From NCBI RefSeq assembly GCF_015694405.1, contig NZ_JADQDB010000003.1, positions 248,001 through 312,000 on the forward strand: a stretch of DNA of 64,000 nt, in the 5' to 3' direction. Under the pieces are notes generated by a model. That model was not told the origin of the DNA and searched no databases. It saw only the letters and a program-made list of their open reading frames with translations. Position 1 is the stretch's first letter; each line of letters starts with the position of its first letter. Both the position numbers and the translations under genes were made by a program. Below, one piece after another: positions 50,716-59,878 of the stretch. The stretch comes from Pelagibacterium limicola. Lineage in GTDB: Bacteria; Pseudomonadota; Alphaproteobacteria; Rhizobiales; Devosiaceae.

Positions 50716-51273
50716 ATGCGCGCGCTTGCGTTTACGGTTCGGGCGATCGGCGACCTGAACCGGCTGATCGGCAATATATTTTCATGGCTGGCCGTGGCCG
50801 TTGTCGGCCTGTGCTTTACGGTCGTGGTCATGCGGTACGGATTCGGGCGGACCTTCCTGTGGATGCAGGATCTGTATGTCTGGCTGAGCGGGGCGATGTT
50901 CACCGCGGTGGCGGCCTTCGCGATGTTCCGCAACGACCATGTTCGCGTCGACATCTTTTACCGGCCGGCTTCTTTGCGCTGGAAGGCCATCGCCGATATC
51001 ATCGGCGTCGTCTTTTTCCTCTTTCCCTTCATGTATGTCGTCATCGCCTGGGGCATTCCCTACGTGCAGCGCTCCTGGCGGCTCTACGAGGCCTCGCCCA
51101 ATCCCGGCGGGATGCCCGGCTACTTCATCCTCAAGAGCTTCATTCTCGCCTTCGCCGTACTGATCGTCCTGCAAGGCATCGCATGGCTCTGCCGTTCGGT
51201 ACTGGTATTGGCCGACAAGCAGGACCTCCTGCCCGAGCTCTACCGCTATCCTTCGGCCGAGGATAAGGAGTAA
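50716..51273 (+). CDS. TRAP transporter small membrane subunit (DctQ)
   Basis: A 185-residue DctQ-type protein with four predicted membrane helices; 'SWLAVAVVGLCFTVVVMRYGFGRTFLWMQDLYVWLSGAMFTAVAAFAMFRNDHVRVDIFYRPASLRWKAI' shows the family NDHVRVD motif. I chose the ATG at 50716 because GGGGGAGGAGG ends five bases upstream; the open frame starts seven codons earlier. It goes with the dctM gene six bases on. Its binding protein is not next to it: the TakP-like gene on the opposite strand at 55.3 kb is the likely partner. Confidence 0.9.
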   Translation: MRALAFTVRAIGDLNRLIGNIFSWLAVAVVGLCFTVVVMRYGFGRTFLWMQDLYVWLSGAMFTAVAAFAMFRNDHVRVDIFYRPASLRWKAIADIIGVVFFLFPFMYVVIAWGIPYVQRSWRLYEASPNPGGMPGYFILKSFILAFAVLIVLQGIAWLCRSVLVLADKQDLLPELYRYPSAEDKE

Positions 51274-51279
51274 GCCGCA

Positions 51280-52671
51280 ATGTCCCCTGTTCTTCTTGGC
51301 GAGATCCTTTCAGGTCTCATGTTCGTGGGCATCATCGGCTTCCTGCTGCTGGGATTCCCCGTTGCCTTCACGCTGGCCGGCGTCTCGCTGATCTTCGGCG
51401 TTTTCGGCATCATGCTCGGGGTTTTCGACCCCTCCAATTTCGGGGCGCTGGCCTCGCGCTATATCGGGTTCATGACCAACGAGGTGTTGGTCGCGGTGCC
51501 GCTCTTCATCTTCATGGGGGTGATGCTCGAACGGTCACGGATTGCCGAGCAATTGCTGACCACGATGGGCAAGCTGTTCGGCTCGCTGCGCGGCGGGCTC
51601 GGCATGTCGATCATCATCGTCGGCGCATTGCTGGCGGCATCGACCGGCGTCGTGGGCGCCACCGTTGTGACCATGGGCCTTATCTCGCTCCCCGCCATGC
51701 TGCGCGCCAAATACGATCCCAAGCTGGCCAGCGGCGTCATCTGCGCTTCGGGTACGCTGGGGCAGATCATTCCACCTTCGACGGTCCTGATCTTCATGGG
51801 CGACATGCTGTCCTCGATCAACGCGCAGGTGCAAATGCAGCAGGGCAATTTCGCGCCAACGCCGGTGACGGTGGGTGACCTGTTTGCCGGCGCGTTCCTA
51901 CCGGGGCTGTTGCTGGTGGGGTGCTATCTGGCATGGATGGTCTTCAAGGCCATCGCCGATCCTGAATCGTGCCCTGCCATGCCGGTGCCCCCCGAGGAGC
52001 GGAGGGGCCTGTGGAAAGACGTCCTGGTGGCGCTCGTTCCGCCGCTCTTGCTCATCTTCACGGTTCTGGGCTCCATTCTGTTGGGCATCGCCACACCGAC
52101 CGAAGCCGGTTCGGTGGGTGCGGTAGGGGCGACGATCCTTGCTGCCCTGCGCTGGAGGCTTTCGTTCCGGGTGCTTCGGGAAGCGGCCATTGCAACAGCA
52201 ACGATCACCTCGATGATCTTCATCATCCTGTTTGGCGCTTCGGTGTTCTCGATCGTCTTCCGCCTGATGGGCGGCGACAATCTGGTTCACGAGTTCCTGA
52301 CCGCCCTTCCCGGCGGCGCCGTGGGCGCGATGATCGTCGTCATGCTCATCATGTTCGTCCTGGGCTTCATCCTGGACACGTTCGAGATCATCTTCATCGT
52401 CATTCCGATCACGGCACCGATCCTGCTTATGCTCGGAGTCGATCCGATCTGGCTGGGTGTGATCGTGGGGGTCAACCTGCAGACGAGCTTTTTGACCCCA
52501 CCGTTCGGTTTTGCGCTCTTCTACCTGCGCGGGGTGGCGCCAAACCGCATCTCGACGGGTATGATCTACAAGGGCGCTATCCCGTTTGTGGGGTTGCAAA
52601 TCTTTGCGATAGCGCTGCTGTTCATCTTCCCCGACATCGTCACCTGGCTGCCTTCCGTCTTGCAGCGTTAG
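51280..52671 (+). CDS. TRAP transporter large membrane subunit (DctM)
   Basis: A 463-residue DctM-type channel with about 12 helices, of the TakQM or FcbT3-like branch. Family phrases: 'EVLVAVPLFIFMGVMLERSRIAEQLLTTMGKLFGSLRGGLGMSIIIVGALLAASTGVVGATVVTMGLISLPAMLRAKYDPKLASGVICASGTLGQIIPPSTVLIFMGDML' and 'LDTFEIIFIVIPITAPILLMLGVDPIWLGVIVGVNLQTSFLTPPFGFALFYLRG'. A strong terminator follows. It probably takes up a 2-oxoacid or similar acid. Confidence 0.94.
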   Translation: MSPVLLGEILSGLMFVGIIGFLLLGFPVAFTLAGVSLIFGVFGIMLGVFDPSNFGALASRYIGFMTNEVLVAVPLFIFMGVMLERSRIAEQLLTTMGKLFGSLRGGLGMSIIIVGALLAASTGVVGATVVTMGLISLPAMLRAKYDPKLASGVICASGTLGQIIPPSTVLIFMGDMLSSINAQVQMQQGNFAPTPVTVGDLFAGAFLPGLLLVGCYLAWMVFKAIADPESCPAMPVPPEERRGLWKDVLVALVPPLLLIFTVLGSILLGIATPTEAGSVGAVGATILAALRWRLSFRVLREAAIATATITSMIFIILFGASVFSIVFRLMGGDNLVHEFLTALPGGAVGAMIVVMLIMFVLGFILDTFEIIFIVIPITAPILLMLGVDPIWLGVIVGVNLQTSFLTPPFGFALFYLRGVAPNRISTGMIYKGAIPFVGLQIFAIALLFIFPDIVTWLPSVLQR

Positions 52672-52697
52672 GCATTGCCGGAGTACATCGCGCAAAA

Positions 52698-52731
52698 GTC
52701 CGTCAGCTCAAGCTGGCGGGCTTCTTCTTTT
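52698..52731 (+). terminator. Rho-independent terminator after dctQM
   Basis: GTCCGTCAGC, TCAA loop, GCTGGCGGGC, then TTCTTCTTTTC: a 10-bp stem with a good T-run, 26 bases past the dctM stop. Confidence 0.88.
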
Positions 52732-52745
52732 CGTACGGGATGGAT

Positions 52746-54443
52746 TCAGTTCGCCCCGGCGACCCGGCCGCGTCCATTGCGCTTGGCGTCGTAACAGGCG
52801 GCGTCTGCACGCTTGAGGATCGCGTCGGGACTCGCTCCGCTCTCGATGACCGCAAGGCCGATGCTCGCTCCCACGCGGACGCCGGCAGGTAAGCCGATGG
52901 GCACGACATTGGCGATGGCACGACAAAGCTTTGCGCCGACGGCTGCGGCATCGCTCACCGTGCAGCCGTAAAGCAATACGGCGAACTCATCGCCGCCAAG
53001 GCGGGCGCAGATATCGCCACGGCGCACCTCCGACTGGATGATGCGCGCGATCTGGCGGAGCAGATCGTCGCCCGCGGCATGACCGTAATTGTCGTTGATC
53101 GGCTTGAAATGGTCGAGGTCGATAAAGAGCAGGCAACCCGGCTGCGCCTCGCGTGCGGCTAGTGCCAGTTCGGCATGGAATGCGGCGCGGTTGCGAAGGC
53201 CTGTGAGGCCATCATGGCTCGCAGCGTATTCGAGTTGGCGTTGCAACGAGCGGCTGCGGGTTACGTCCTGAAGGACGATGACCGCGCCCAGCGGGGTGCC
53301 GTTGTCCGGCCGGACGGCTGAGACCGAAAAGCGGATGTCGCGGCGTCCGCCATCGACAGCGACGAGCACGGCATCCTCTTCGAGCCGCGCAGTCTCGCCG
53401 GTCTCGAGGCAACGCTGGAGCAGCACGGCGCAGGCATCTGGCGTCGAGGTATCGATGGTGAGCACGTCAGGAAGAAAGCGGTCTTCCGCAGAGGCATAGT
53501 CTAGGCCGAGCCAACGCACAGCGGCCGCGTTCATGAAGGTGATATGCCCGCGCATGTCCACGCAGATCGTGGCATCGGCGATGGACGCCAGCGTTACGCG
53601 CCAGCGCTCCTTTTCGGCGGCGAGTTGGGCTTCTATCTCTTTGAGATGGGTAATGTCGGTATCGGTGCCGACAGTTCGAAGGACCTCGCCGTTCTCGTCC
53701 CATTCGACCGGCTTGCCGCGGCTCAGGATCCAGACATAGTGGCCTTCCCGGTGCCGTTCGCGGTATTCAAGGATGTCGTAGCCGTCTTCCCCGGTGTTCT
53801 GCTTGCCGACGACTCCGCGAATACGTTGGCGATCCTCGGGGTGAAGACGGGAAAGCCATCCTTCCTGGCTGTCATCCACCTTCTCGCCCGGTGGGATGCC
53901 GCGCATCTTGTACCACATGGGCGAATAGAACATCGTCTTGGTGCGGTTATCGTGATCCCAAACCCCCTGCCTTGCCGCTTCGAGGGCAAAGTGCCACCGG
54001 CTTTCGCTTTCGGCCAGCGCAGCTTCGGCGCGCTTGCGGCGGTCGATGGACGAGAACTGGGCGACGACGTAGAGCGGGTCTCCCGTCTGGTCGGAGCGCA
54101 GCACGGAAACAGCGATGACAGCCCAGACCATCCTGCCGTTCGGGGCACGGCAGCAATGTTCGCCGCCGTATTCTTCCCGCCGTCCGGCGAAAAGGTCCGC
54201 TAGCGCGTCCCGGACGACGGTATCGTCGCTGTCAAAGACATTGAGCAGAAGGCGGGGTTCGTCGGGGGTGTTTCGGAGCAAAAAATCCTTGGCGAAGGCG
54301 GCATTCTTGTAGACCACCGCCCCGTCCATTCCGGCCACCGCCATCCCGAGGGCAGCATTGTCGATAATGCGGCGCAACAAGGCGCCGCTTCTGCCGAACA
54401 AAAACGGGGTTTCCTCGCTGTCTTTCGCAGACTGCTTTTCCAT
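52746..54443 (-). CDS. PAS-PAS-PAS-GGDEF diguanylate cyclase
   Basis: A 565-residue cytosolic protein that makes the second messenger c-di-GMP. Three PAS domains come first: about residues 20-140 ('IIDNAALGMAVAGMDGAVVYKNAAF'), 145-275 ('WHFALEAARQGVWDHDNRTKTMFYSPMWYKMRG', PAS_3-like with the PAC segment), and 280-400 ('WRVTLASIADATICVDMRGHITFMNAAAVRWLG'). The cyclase domain has the active GGDEF in 'ARLGGDEFAVLLYG' and the I-site RxxD five residues before it ('RRGDICARL'), so product inhibition is likely. I chose the ATG at 54443. No membrane segment is seen. It stands divergent from the GST. Confidence 0.94.
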   Translation of the reverse strand: MEKQSAKDSEETPFLFGRSGALLRRIIDNAALGMAVAGMDGAVVYKNAAFAKDFLLRNTPDEPRLLLNVFDSDDTVVRDALADLFAGRREEYGGEHCCRAPNGRMVWAVIAVSVLRSDQTGDPLYVVAQFSSIDRRKRAEAALAESESRWHFALEAARQGVWDHDNRTKTMFYSPMWYKMRGIPPGEKVDDSQEGWLSRLHPEDRQRIRGVVGKQNTGEDGYDILEYRERHREGHYVWILSRGKPVEWDENGEVLRTVGTDTDITHLKEIEAQLAAEKERWRVTLASIADATICVDMRGHITFMNAAAVRWLGLDYASAEDRFLPDVLTIDTSTPDACAVLLQRCLETGETARLEEDAVLVAVDGGRRDIRFSVSAVRPDNGTPLGAVIVLQDVTRSRSLQRQLEYAASHDGLTGLRNRAAFHAELALAAREAQPGCLLFIDLDHFKPINDNYGHAAGDDLLRQIARIIQSEVRRGDICARLGGDEFAVLLYGCTVSDAAAVGAKLCRAIANVVPIGLPAGVRVGASIGLAVIESGASPDAILKRADAACYDAKRNGRGRVAGAN

Positions 54444-54571
54444 GGCCCGCGCACCATCGCAGGAATTTCTTAATTGCAGATTAGGAGAGGCCCTGTTTTT
54501 AAAGAGTAAAAAGTGTCGGTTGCGCAGTAATCGACGCGTCTTCAAGCATGGAACAACCGCTGGAAAGGCAA

Positions 54572-55213
54572 ATGACGATCACCATTACAGCATTTGAAAG
54601 GTCCCCCGACGGAGGCAAAGGGTTGGCGCGAGATACGCGCGTCCGCTGGGCGCTCGAAGAGGTGGGACAGCCGTACGAGGTTCGCCTTGTTTCGTTCAAG
54701 GCAATGAAGGAGCCAGCGCATCTGGCGCTTCATCCCTTCGGGCAAATCCCGACCTATGAAAGCGGCGATCTTGCCCTGTTCGAGACGGGAGCGATCGTAT
54801 TCCACATCGCGCAGGACCATGAGGGTCTGCTTCCAGAGGATGCCAATGCGCGTGCGCGGGCAATCACCTGGATGTTTGCCGCGGTCAACACCGTTGAGCC
54901 GCCGATCCTCGGGCTTGCAAATGCGAGATTGCTCGAGCGCGACAAACCCTGGACGAATGAACGGCTGCCTATCCTCGCGGATCGCGTGCGAGACCGCCTC
55001 GACCAGCTTTCCACGCGGCTTGGCGGTGCAGATTGGCTCGATGGTGCGTTCAGCGCCGGGGATCTGATGATGGTTTCGGTGCTGCTGAGACTGAGGTCGT
55101 CCGGCCTGCTGGATGAATTCCCGAACCTTGCGTCCTATGTCGCCCGCGGCGAAGCCCGGCCCGCCTATCAGCGGGCTTTCGCGGCGCAATTGGCGATCAA
55201 CAGCCGTAGCTGA
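54572..55213 (+). CDS. Glutathione S-transferase family protein
   Basis: A 213-residue GST. The N-terminal thioredoxin fold is 'TITAFERSPDGGKGLARDTRVRWALEEVGQPYEVRLVSF', with 'LHPFGQIPTYESGDLALFETGAIVFHIAQDH' carrying the Pro and the E-T/S acid-alcohol pair. The C-terminal helical domain includes 'ADWLDGAFSAGDLMMVSVLLRLRSSGLLDEFPNL'. Its substrate is unknown. I chose the ATG at 54572 (MTITITAFER), since GGAAAGG is five bases upstream; an ATG at 54548 is possible. It ends before a convergent terminator shared with the TakP-like gene. Confidence 0.88.
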   Translation: MTITITAFERSPDGGKGLARDTRVRWALEEVGQPYEVRLVSFKAMKEPAHLALHPFGQIPTYESGDLALFETGAIVFHIAQDHEGLLPEDANARARAITWMFAAVNTVEPPILGLANARLLERDKPWTNERLPILADRVRDRLDQLSTRLGGADWLDGAFSAGDLMMVSVLLRLRSSGLLDEFPNLASYVARGEARPAYQRAFAAQLAINSRS

Positions 55214-55220
55214 TTTAAGA

Positions 55221-55252
55221 ACAAAAACGGCCCGGGATGTGCCCCCGGGCCG
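55221..55252 (-). terminator. Rho-independent terminator of the TakP-like gene
   Basis: CGGCCCGGG/CCCGGGCCG stem with TTTTTGTTC on the minus strand, 24 bases beyond the binding-protein stop. On the plus strand it could also end the GST transcript, but without a T-run. Confidence 0.88.
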
Positions 55253-55276
55253 TCCTTATCGCGATATATCTCGCAC

Positions 55277-56383
55277 TTAGCTGATTGAGAAGAACTTCTC
55301 GCGCGCCTGAAGGAACGGCGCATCGGTCCCTTCGGTCCGCGCGCGGAGGATGTTGAGCGACTCGATGAAGCTCTCGGCTGTCTTTTTGGTCAGCGCGTCG
55401 CCGCTGTCCCGGACTTCCGTCAAAAGCTCCTGAGCGGCCTTTGCGCCAGCCTCGAGAATTTCATCGGGGAACCGACGGACATTGACTCCGTGGTCGCGCA
55501 CAAGTGTCTGAAGGGCGCGCGGATCGTTGGCGTAGAAGTCGGACGCGACCTGATCGTATTCGGCCTGGCAGACGTGCTCGACCAGCAGCTGCAGATCCTG
55601 GGGCAGATCCATGAACTTGGCCTTGTCGACCACCAATTCGGTTGCAAGGCCCGGCTCGATGAAGCTCGGGAAATAGTATTCCTTGCAGACCTGATAGAAG
55701 CCGAGGGCGAGATCGTTGTAGGGGCCGACGAATTCGGCGGCGTCCAGCGTACCGTTCTGCAGGGCCGCGAAGATTTCGCCGCCGGCGAGGTTGGTGACAG
55801 AGGCGCCGAGCTTTTCCCAGACCTGGCCGCCGAGACCGGGTGTGCGGAAGCGCAGGCCCTGGATATCGGCAAGACCGGTCAACTCGTTACGGAACCAGCC
55901 GCCAGCCTGCGTGCCGGTGTCACCGGACAAGAAGCCCTTCAGACCAAACTGGTCGTAGATTTCGTCCCAGATTTCCTGGCCGCCCATATAGCGCACCCAA
56001 GCCGCAAGTTCGCGGCTGGTCATGCCGTAGGGAACGCCGGTAAAGAACGACAGGCCGCGGCTCTTGTTCTGCCAGTAATAGGCGGCGCCATGGCTCATTT
56101 CGGCCGAACCGTCGATCACGGCATCGAGCGACTGCAGGGCGGGAACGAGTTCGCCTGCCGAGAAAACCTGGACGGAGAGCCGTCCGCCCGAAGCGGCGGT
56201 GATCCGCTGGGCAAGCCGTTCGGCGCCGACACCGAGACCGGGGAAGTTGCGCGGCCAGGTGGTGACCATGCGCCAATTGATCGTGCCCTGTGCGATCGCC
56301 GGAGCGGCGAGCGATGTTGTTGCAGCGGCGGCGGCACCAGCCGTTACCGCGCCAGCCTTCTTGAAGAAGTCGCGTCTTTTCAT
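55277..56383 (-). CDS. TRAP transporter solute-binding protein, TakP-like
   Basis: A 368-residue periplasmic binding protein of the DctP family, TakP (2-oxoacid) group. The signal is of Tat type, with RRDFFKK in 'MKRRDFFKKAGAV' and the cut near residue 32. Family phrases are 'TTWPRNFPGLGVGAERLAQRITAASGGRLSVQVFSAGELVPALQSLDAVIDGSAEMSHGAAYYWQNKS', 'LRFRTPGLGGQVWEKLGASVTNLAGGEIFAALQNGTLDAAEFVGPYNDLALGF'. In TakP these segments bind a 2-oxoacid with a sodium ion. GGGAGGA precedes the start. It is the only binding-protein gene near the dctQM at 50.7-52.7 kb and probably serves them. Confidence 0.94.
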   Translation of the reverse strand: MKRRDFFKKAGAVTAGAAAAATTSLAAPAIAQGTINWRMVTTWPRNFPGLGVGAERLAQRITAASGGRLSVQVFSAGELVPALQSLDAVIDGSAEMSHGAAYYWQNKSRGLSFFTGVPYGMTSRELAAWVRYMGGQEIWDEIYDQFGLKGFLSGDTGTQAGGWFRNELTGLADIQGLRFRTPGLGGQVWEKLGASVTNLAGGEIFAALQNGTLDAAEFVGPYNDLALGFYQVCKEYYFPSFIEPGLATELVVDKAKFMDLPQDLQLLVEHVCQAEYDQVASDFYANDPRALQTLVRDHGVNVRRFPDEILEAGAKAAQELLTEVRDSGDALTKKTAESFIESLNILRARTEGTDAPFLQAREKFFSIS

Positions 56384-56613
56384 TTTTTCCTCCCAGGCGC
56401 TTTTGCGCCATTCGCATTCAGAATCAGGTGTGCATTGCGCGTGAACACAACGCGGAGACTAGCTGAATCGGAAGAGCCCGCACCTGTCGAGTGCCCGACC
56501 CCGCCGCTTACAATGTTTATAGCGAAATGCTACCCAATACTACGCAGGCGTGAAGTCGCCCGCGCGCGAGGCGATGATAGGATTGCGGGAATACCGGGAG
56601 GAGTTTTGCGTCC

Positions 56614-58005
56614 ATGCAGCTGAGGCATCAGATTCTTGTGCTCGCCATCTTGCCGCTGGTGTTGTCGATCCTGGCAATTACCGGGCTGGTGACCTGGCAG
56701 TCGACGACACTGGCACGTGCCAGCATCGATACGTTCGAGCGCAACATGCTGAAGGCCAAGGAGGAGGAACTCCTGAACCTCACCAATCTGGCGCTATCGG
56801 CAATCAGCGGCATTTACGAGAATGCCGGTCCGGATGACAGCGTCGCCAAGGAGCGGGTCCGGCAGATCCTCAACGCGCTCGATTACGGCCCGGACGGGTA
56901 CTTCTTCGTGTACGACTACGAGGGTTATAACATTGCCCACCCGCGACAGACGTTCCGCCCGGGACTCAACTGGATCGACCTCCAAGACCCCAACGGCGAC
57001 CGGGTCATTGCCAACCTCATCGAGCGAGCGCGGGAAGGCGGCGGCTTGCACCAGTACATCTGGGAGAAACCCTCGGCCGGTACCGTGGCCGAGAAGCTTT
57101 CCTTCGCCGTAGGTCTCGAGAAATGGGAATGGATGCTGGGGACAGGGGTGTACCTCGACGACGTCTATGCGCAGACAGCGGCGGCACACGAGGATCTGCG
57201 CAACACGATCAACGCGACCTTCCTGACGGTGGCGCTTATCGCGGTGCCCTCGGTCCTGCTGGTTTTCGGGACGTGGATGTTCCTGAACCTCCATGAACGT
57301 CGCCTCGCGGACAACAAGCTCAAAGAGTTGACCCAGCGTGTCATCGACACCCAGGAAGAAGAGCGTACACGCATCGCCCGGGAGCTGCATGACGGGATTT
57401 CCCAGATCTTGATCGGGGTGCGCTACATGATCGACCTAGCACGCAGGAAGGTCGAAAGCGGCGCTGAGGGGGCTTCGGAGGCCATCGGCAAGGGCGCCGA
57501 TGCGCTCAATGGCGCCATCAAGGAAGTGCGTCGGCTTTCCCACGATCTCCGCCCGGGCGTTCTGGACGATCTCGGCCTGACAGCGGCACTCGAGGCGCTG
57601 ACAACCAATTTCACCGATCGGACAGGTATCGCCGTAAAGCTTGAATCGGTGGCGTTCAAGAACGTGCTGCTGCCTGAAGCCAAAACGGCGCTTTATCGTG
57701 TGGCGCAGGAGGCGCTAAACAACGTCGAACGCCATGCAAACGCGACTGAAGTCTCGATTACGCTGGCCAGCCCGCACGGGCGCGTACAGATGACCGTTTC
57801 CGACAATGGCAGCGGGTTCCAGCCCGACGACCGCAGAAAAGCGAGGACACATCAGGGCGGCCTCGGGCTGCGCAACATGCAGGAGCGCATGGCCCATTTT
57901 GGCGGGCAGATGCTGGTCGAAACATCGCCCAAGGGTACGACGCTCAGGGCAATCCTGCCCAAATCGGTATTCATCCGGCAGGCCAGGCTGGCGGAGGTCG
58001 CATGA
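56614..58005 (+). CDS. Cache-sensor histidine kinase (NarX/DegS type)
   Basis: A 463-residue membrane histidine kinase. Two membrane helices (about residues 7-27 and 195-217) flank an sCache_2-type periplasmic sensor ('DYGPDGYFFVYDYEGYNIAHPRQTFRPGLNWIDLQDPNGDRVIANLIERAREGGGLHQYIW', 'GLEKWEWMLGTGVYLDDV'). The HisKA_3 domain has the phospho-His in 'RTRIARELHDGISQILIGVRYMID', and the ATPase domain has 'RVAQEALNNVERHANATEVSITL', 'DNGSGFQPDD' and 'GGLGLRNMQERMAHFGG'. sCache_2 sensors often bind small carboxylates, so it may sense the TRAP ligand. It overlaps its response regulator (ATGA). Confidence 0.94.
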   Translation: MQLRHQILVLAILPLVLSILAITGLVTWQSTTLARASIDTFERNMLKAKEEELLNLTNLALSAISGIYENAGPDDSVAKERVRQILNALDYGPDGYFFVYDYEGYNIAHPRQTFRPGLNWIDLQDPNGDRVIANLIERAREGGGLHQYIWEKPSAGTVAEKLSFAVGLEKWEWMLGTGVYLDDVYAQTAAAHEDLRNTINATFLTVALIAVPSVLLVFGTWMFLNLHERRLADNKLKELTQRVIDTQEEERTRIARELHDGISQILIGVRYMIDLARRKVESGAEGASEAIGKGADALNGAIKEVRRLSHDLRPGVLDDLGLTAALEALTTNFTDRTGIAVKLESVAFKNVLLPEAKTALYRVAQEALNNVERHANATEVSITLASPHGRVQMTVSDNGSGFQPDDRRKARTHQGGLGLRNMQERMAHFGGQMLVETSPKGTTLRAILPKSVFIRQARLAEVA

Positions 58006-58649
58006 ACGCGCGCAGTCCGATCAGGGTCCTTCTGGTGGATAACCATCCGCTGGTTCTGGATGGCCTCAAGGCCATTCTTGAGACCTACGACCATATCGAG
58101 GTCGTCGGCGCAGCCCCGTCGGCGCGCATCGCACTTGACCTTGCCCAAAAGAACGCACCCGATGTCGTCCTCATGGACATCAATATGCCCGAACTGAACG
58201 GGCTCGACGCAATCGAGCTTTTCAAGGAGCAAACGCCCTCGACGCGCCTGCTGATGCTCTCGATGCACGACAGCCGCGAGTACATTTCGACATCGGTGAT
58301 GTACGGGGCCTCGGGCTATATCCTCAAGGACGTCTCTACCGAGGAAATCCTCAAGGCCATCGAAACGGTCGCGGCAGGCGGCACCTTCTTTTCTACCGGG
58401 GTTTCCGACGTGCTGCTCGAACGCGGCGCGCATGCGCAAAAAGGGCGGGCGCTGACGACGCGCGAGCAGGATATCCTGCTGCTCGTCGCTGCCGGCAAGA
58501 GCAACAAGGATGTGGCAGCGACACTCAACATATCGGCGCGGACGGTCGAGACTCACCGCAAGAACATCAAGAAAAAGCTTGGCATCGCGACCACGGCCGG
58601 GCTGACGCGCTACGCCATCGAGAACGGGCTGATCGGCAACGACAACTAA
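58002..58649 (+). CDS. Response regulator, NarL/FixJ family
   Basis: A 215-residue response regulator. The receiver domain has the acidic pocket 'VLLVDNHPLVLDG', with Asn replacing one of the usual acids, and the phosphoacceptor Asp in 'PDVVLMDINMPELNGLDAI'. Thr and Lys are in 'LLMLSMHDS' and 'GYILKDVS'. The LuxR-type DNA-binding domain is 'LTTREQDILLLVAAGKSNKDVAATLNISARTVETHRKNIKKKLGI'. It forms a two-component system with the Cache kinase. The target is likely the adjacent TRAP gene (inferred). Confidence 0.94.
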   Translation: MNARSPIRVLLVDNHPLVLDGLKAILETYDHIEVVGAAPSARIALDLAQKNAPDVVLMDINMPELNGLDAIELFKEQTPSTRLLMLSMHDSREYISTSVMYGASGYILKDVSTEEILKAIETVAAGGTFFSTGVSDVLLERGAHAQKGRALTTREQDILLLVAAGKSNKDVAATLNISARTVETHRKNIKKKLGIATTAGLTRYAIENGLIGNDN

Positions 58650-58756
58650 GCCGCCCTCAATTGTGCGTAAGCCGGGTCGAAAACCCTTGGCCTGCCGTCG
58701 CAAAACCGACATGTTAGCCTGGAGAATCGCGTATTTCCGCGCCAACCGGAGCTGAT

Positions 58757-59878
58757 ATGGGCGCCTATATCCTTCGACGCCTTCTGCTGATGATCCCTAC
58801 CCTTCTGGGCATCATGGCCGTCTCCTTCCTCGTTATTCAGTTTGCGCCGGGCGGGCCGGTCGAGCAGGCCATCGCGCGTATGAGCGGGATGAACGTAGAA
58901 GCTCTCTCGCGCATCACCGGAACAGTCGAGGGCGACTTTGCCGGTCAGAGCGGGATCGATACGAGCGGTCCGACAGCCGCTGGATCGCAGCCGACCGCCT
59001 ATCGCGGCGCGCGCGGCCTATCCCCCCAGTTCATCGCCCAGATCGAGCGCCAGTTCGGGTTCGACAAGCCGCCTCTCGAGCGGTTCGGCATGATGCTCTG
59101 GAACTATATCCGCTTCGATTTTGGCCGGTCCTATTACCGCGACATCTCTGTCATCGACCTCATTGTCGAGAAGATGCCGGTCTCGATTTCCCTTGGATTG
59201 TGGATGATGCTGATCTCCTACGGGATATCCATCCCGCTCGGCATCGCGAAAGCCGTGCGCGACGGGTCGCGGTTCGATGTCTGGACGTCAGGCGTTATCA
59301 TCGTGGGCTATGCGATACCGGGGTTCCTGTTCGCCATCCTGCTCATCATCCTCTTTGCGGGAGGCAGTTTCTGGTCGATCTTTCCGCTGCGGGGACTGAC
59401 ATCGGCCAACTTCCACACCCTGCCCTTCCATATGCAGATCCTCGACTATCTCTGGCATCTGGTGCTGCCGATCGCTGCTATGGCGCTCGGGGCCTTCGCG
59501 ACGACCACCTTGCTCACCAAGAATTCGTTCCTCGATGAAATCCGCAAGCAGTATGTGATGACGGCGCGGGCCAAGGGGCTGACTGAGCGGCGCGTCCTCT
59601 ACCGCCATGTCTTCCGCAATGCCATGCTCATCATCATCGCCGGTTTCCCCGGCGCATTCATCGGGGCCTTCTTCGGCGGCTCGTTGCTGATCGAAACGAT
59701 CTTCTCGCTCGACGGTTTGGGGCTACTCGGCTTTGAATCGGTGCTCAACCGGGATTATCCGGTGGTCTTTGCGACGCTCTATATCTTTTCGCTGGCCGGC
59801 CTCGTTATCGGCCTCATATCGGACCTCACCTATATGTGGATCGATCCGCGGATCGATTTTGAGGCACGGGAGGTCTGA
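58757..59878 (+). CDS. yejB: Oligopeptide ABC transporter permease YejB
   Basis: A 373-residue inner-membrane permease of the YejABEF system, which imports peptides (and microcin C in enterobacteria). The N-terminal 'MGAYILRRLLLMIPTLLGIMAVSFLVIQFAPGGPVEQAIARM' is standard. The long periplasmic loop contains 'PQFIAQIERQFGFDKPPLERFGMMLWNYIRFDFGRSYYRD'. The EAA loop is 'YVMTARAKGLTERRVLYRHVFRNAMLIIIAGFPGAFIG'. Its stop overlaps yejE by ATGATG-like coupling (59878). Confidence 0.95.
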   Translation: MGAYILRRLLLMIPTLLGIMAVSFLVIQFAPGGPVEQAIARMSGMNVEALSRITGTVEGDFAGQSGIDTSGPTAAGSQPTAYRGARGLSPQFIAQIERQFGFDKPPLERFGMMLWNYIRFDFGRSYYRDISVIDLIVEKMPVSISLGLWMMLISYGISIPLGIAKAVRDGSRFDVWTSGVIIVGYAIPGFLFAILLIILFAGGSFWSIFPLRGLTSANFHTLPFHMQILDYLWHLVLPIAAMALGAFATTTLLTKNSFLDEIRKQYVMTARAKGLTERRVLYRHVFRNAMLIIIAGFPGAFIGAFFGGSLLIETIFSLDGLGLLGFESVLNRDYPVVFATLYIFSLAGLVIGLISDLTYMWIDPRIDFEAREV

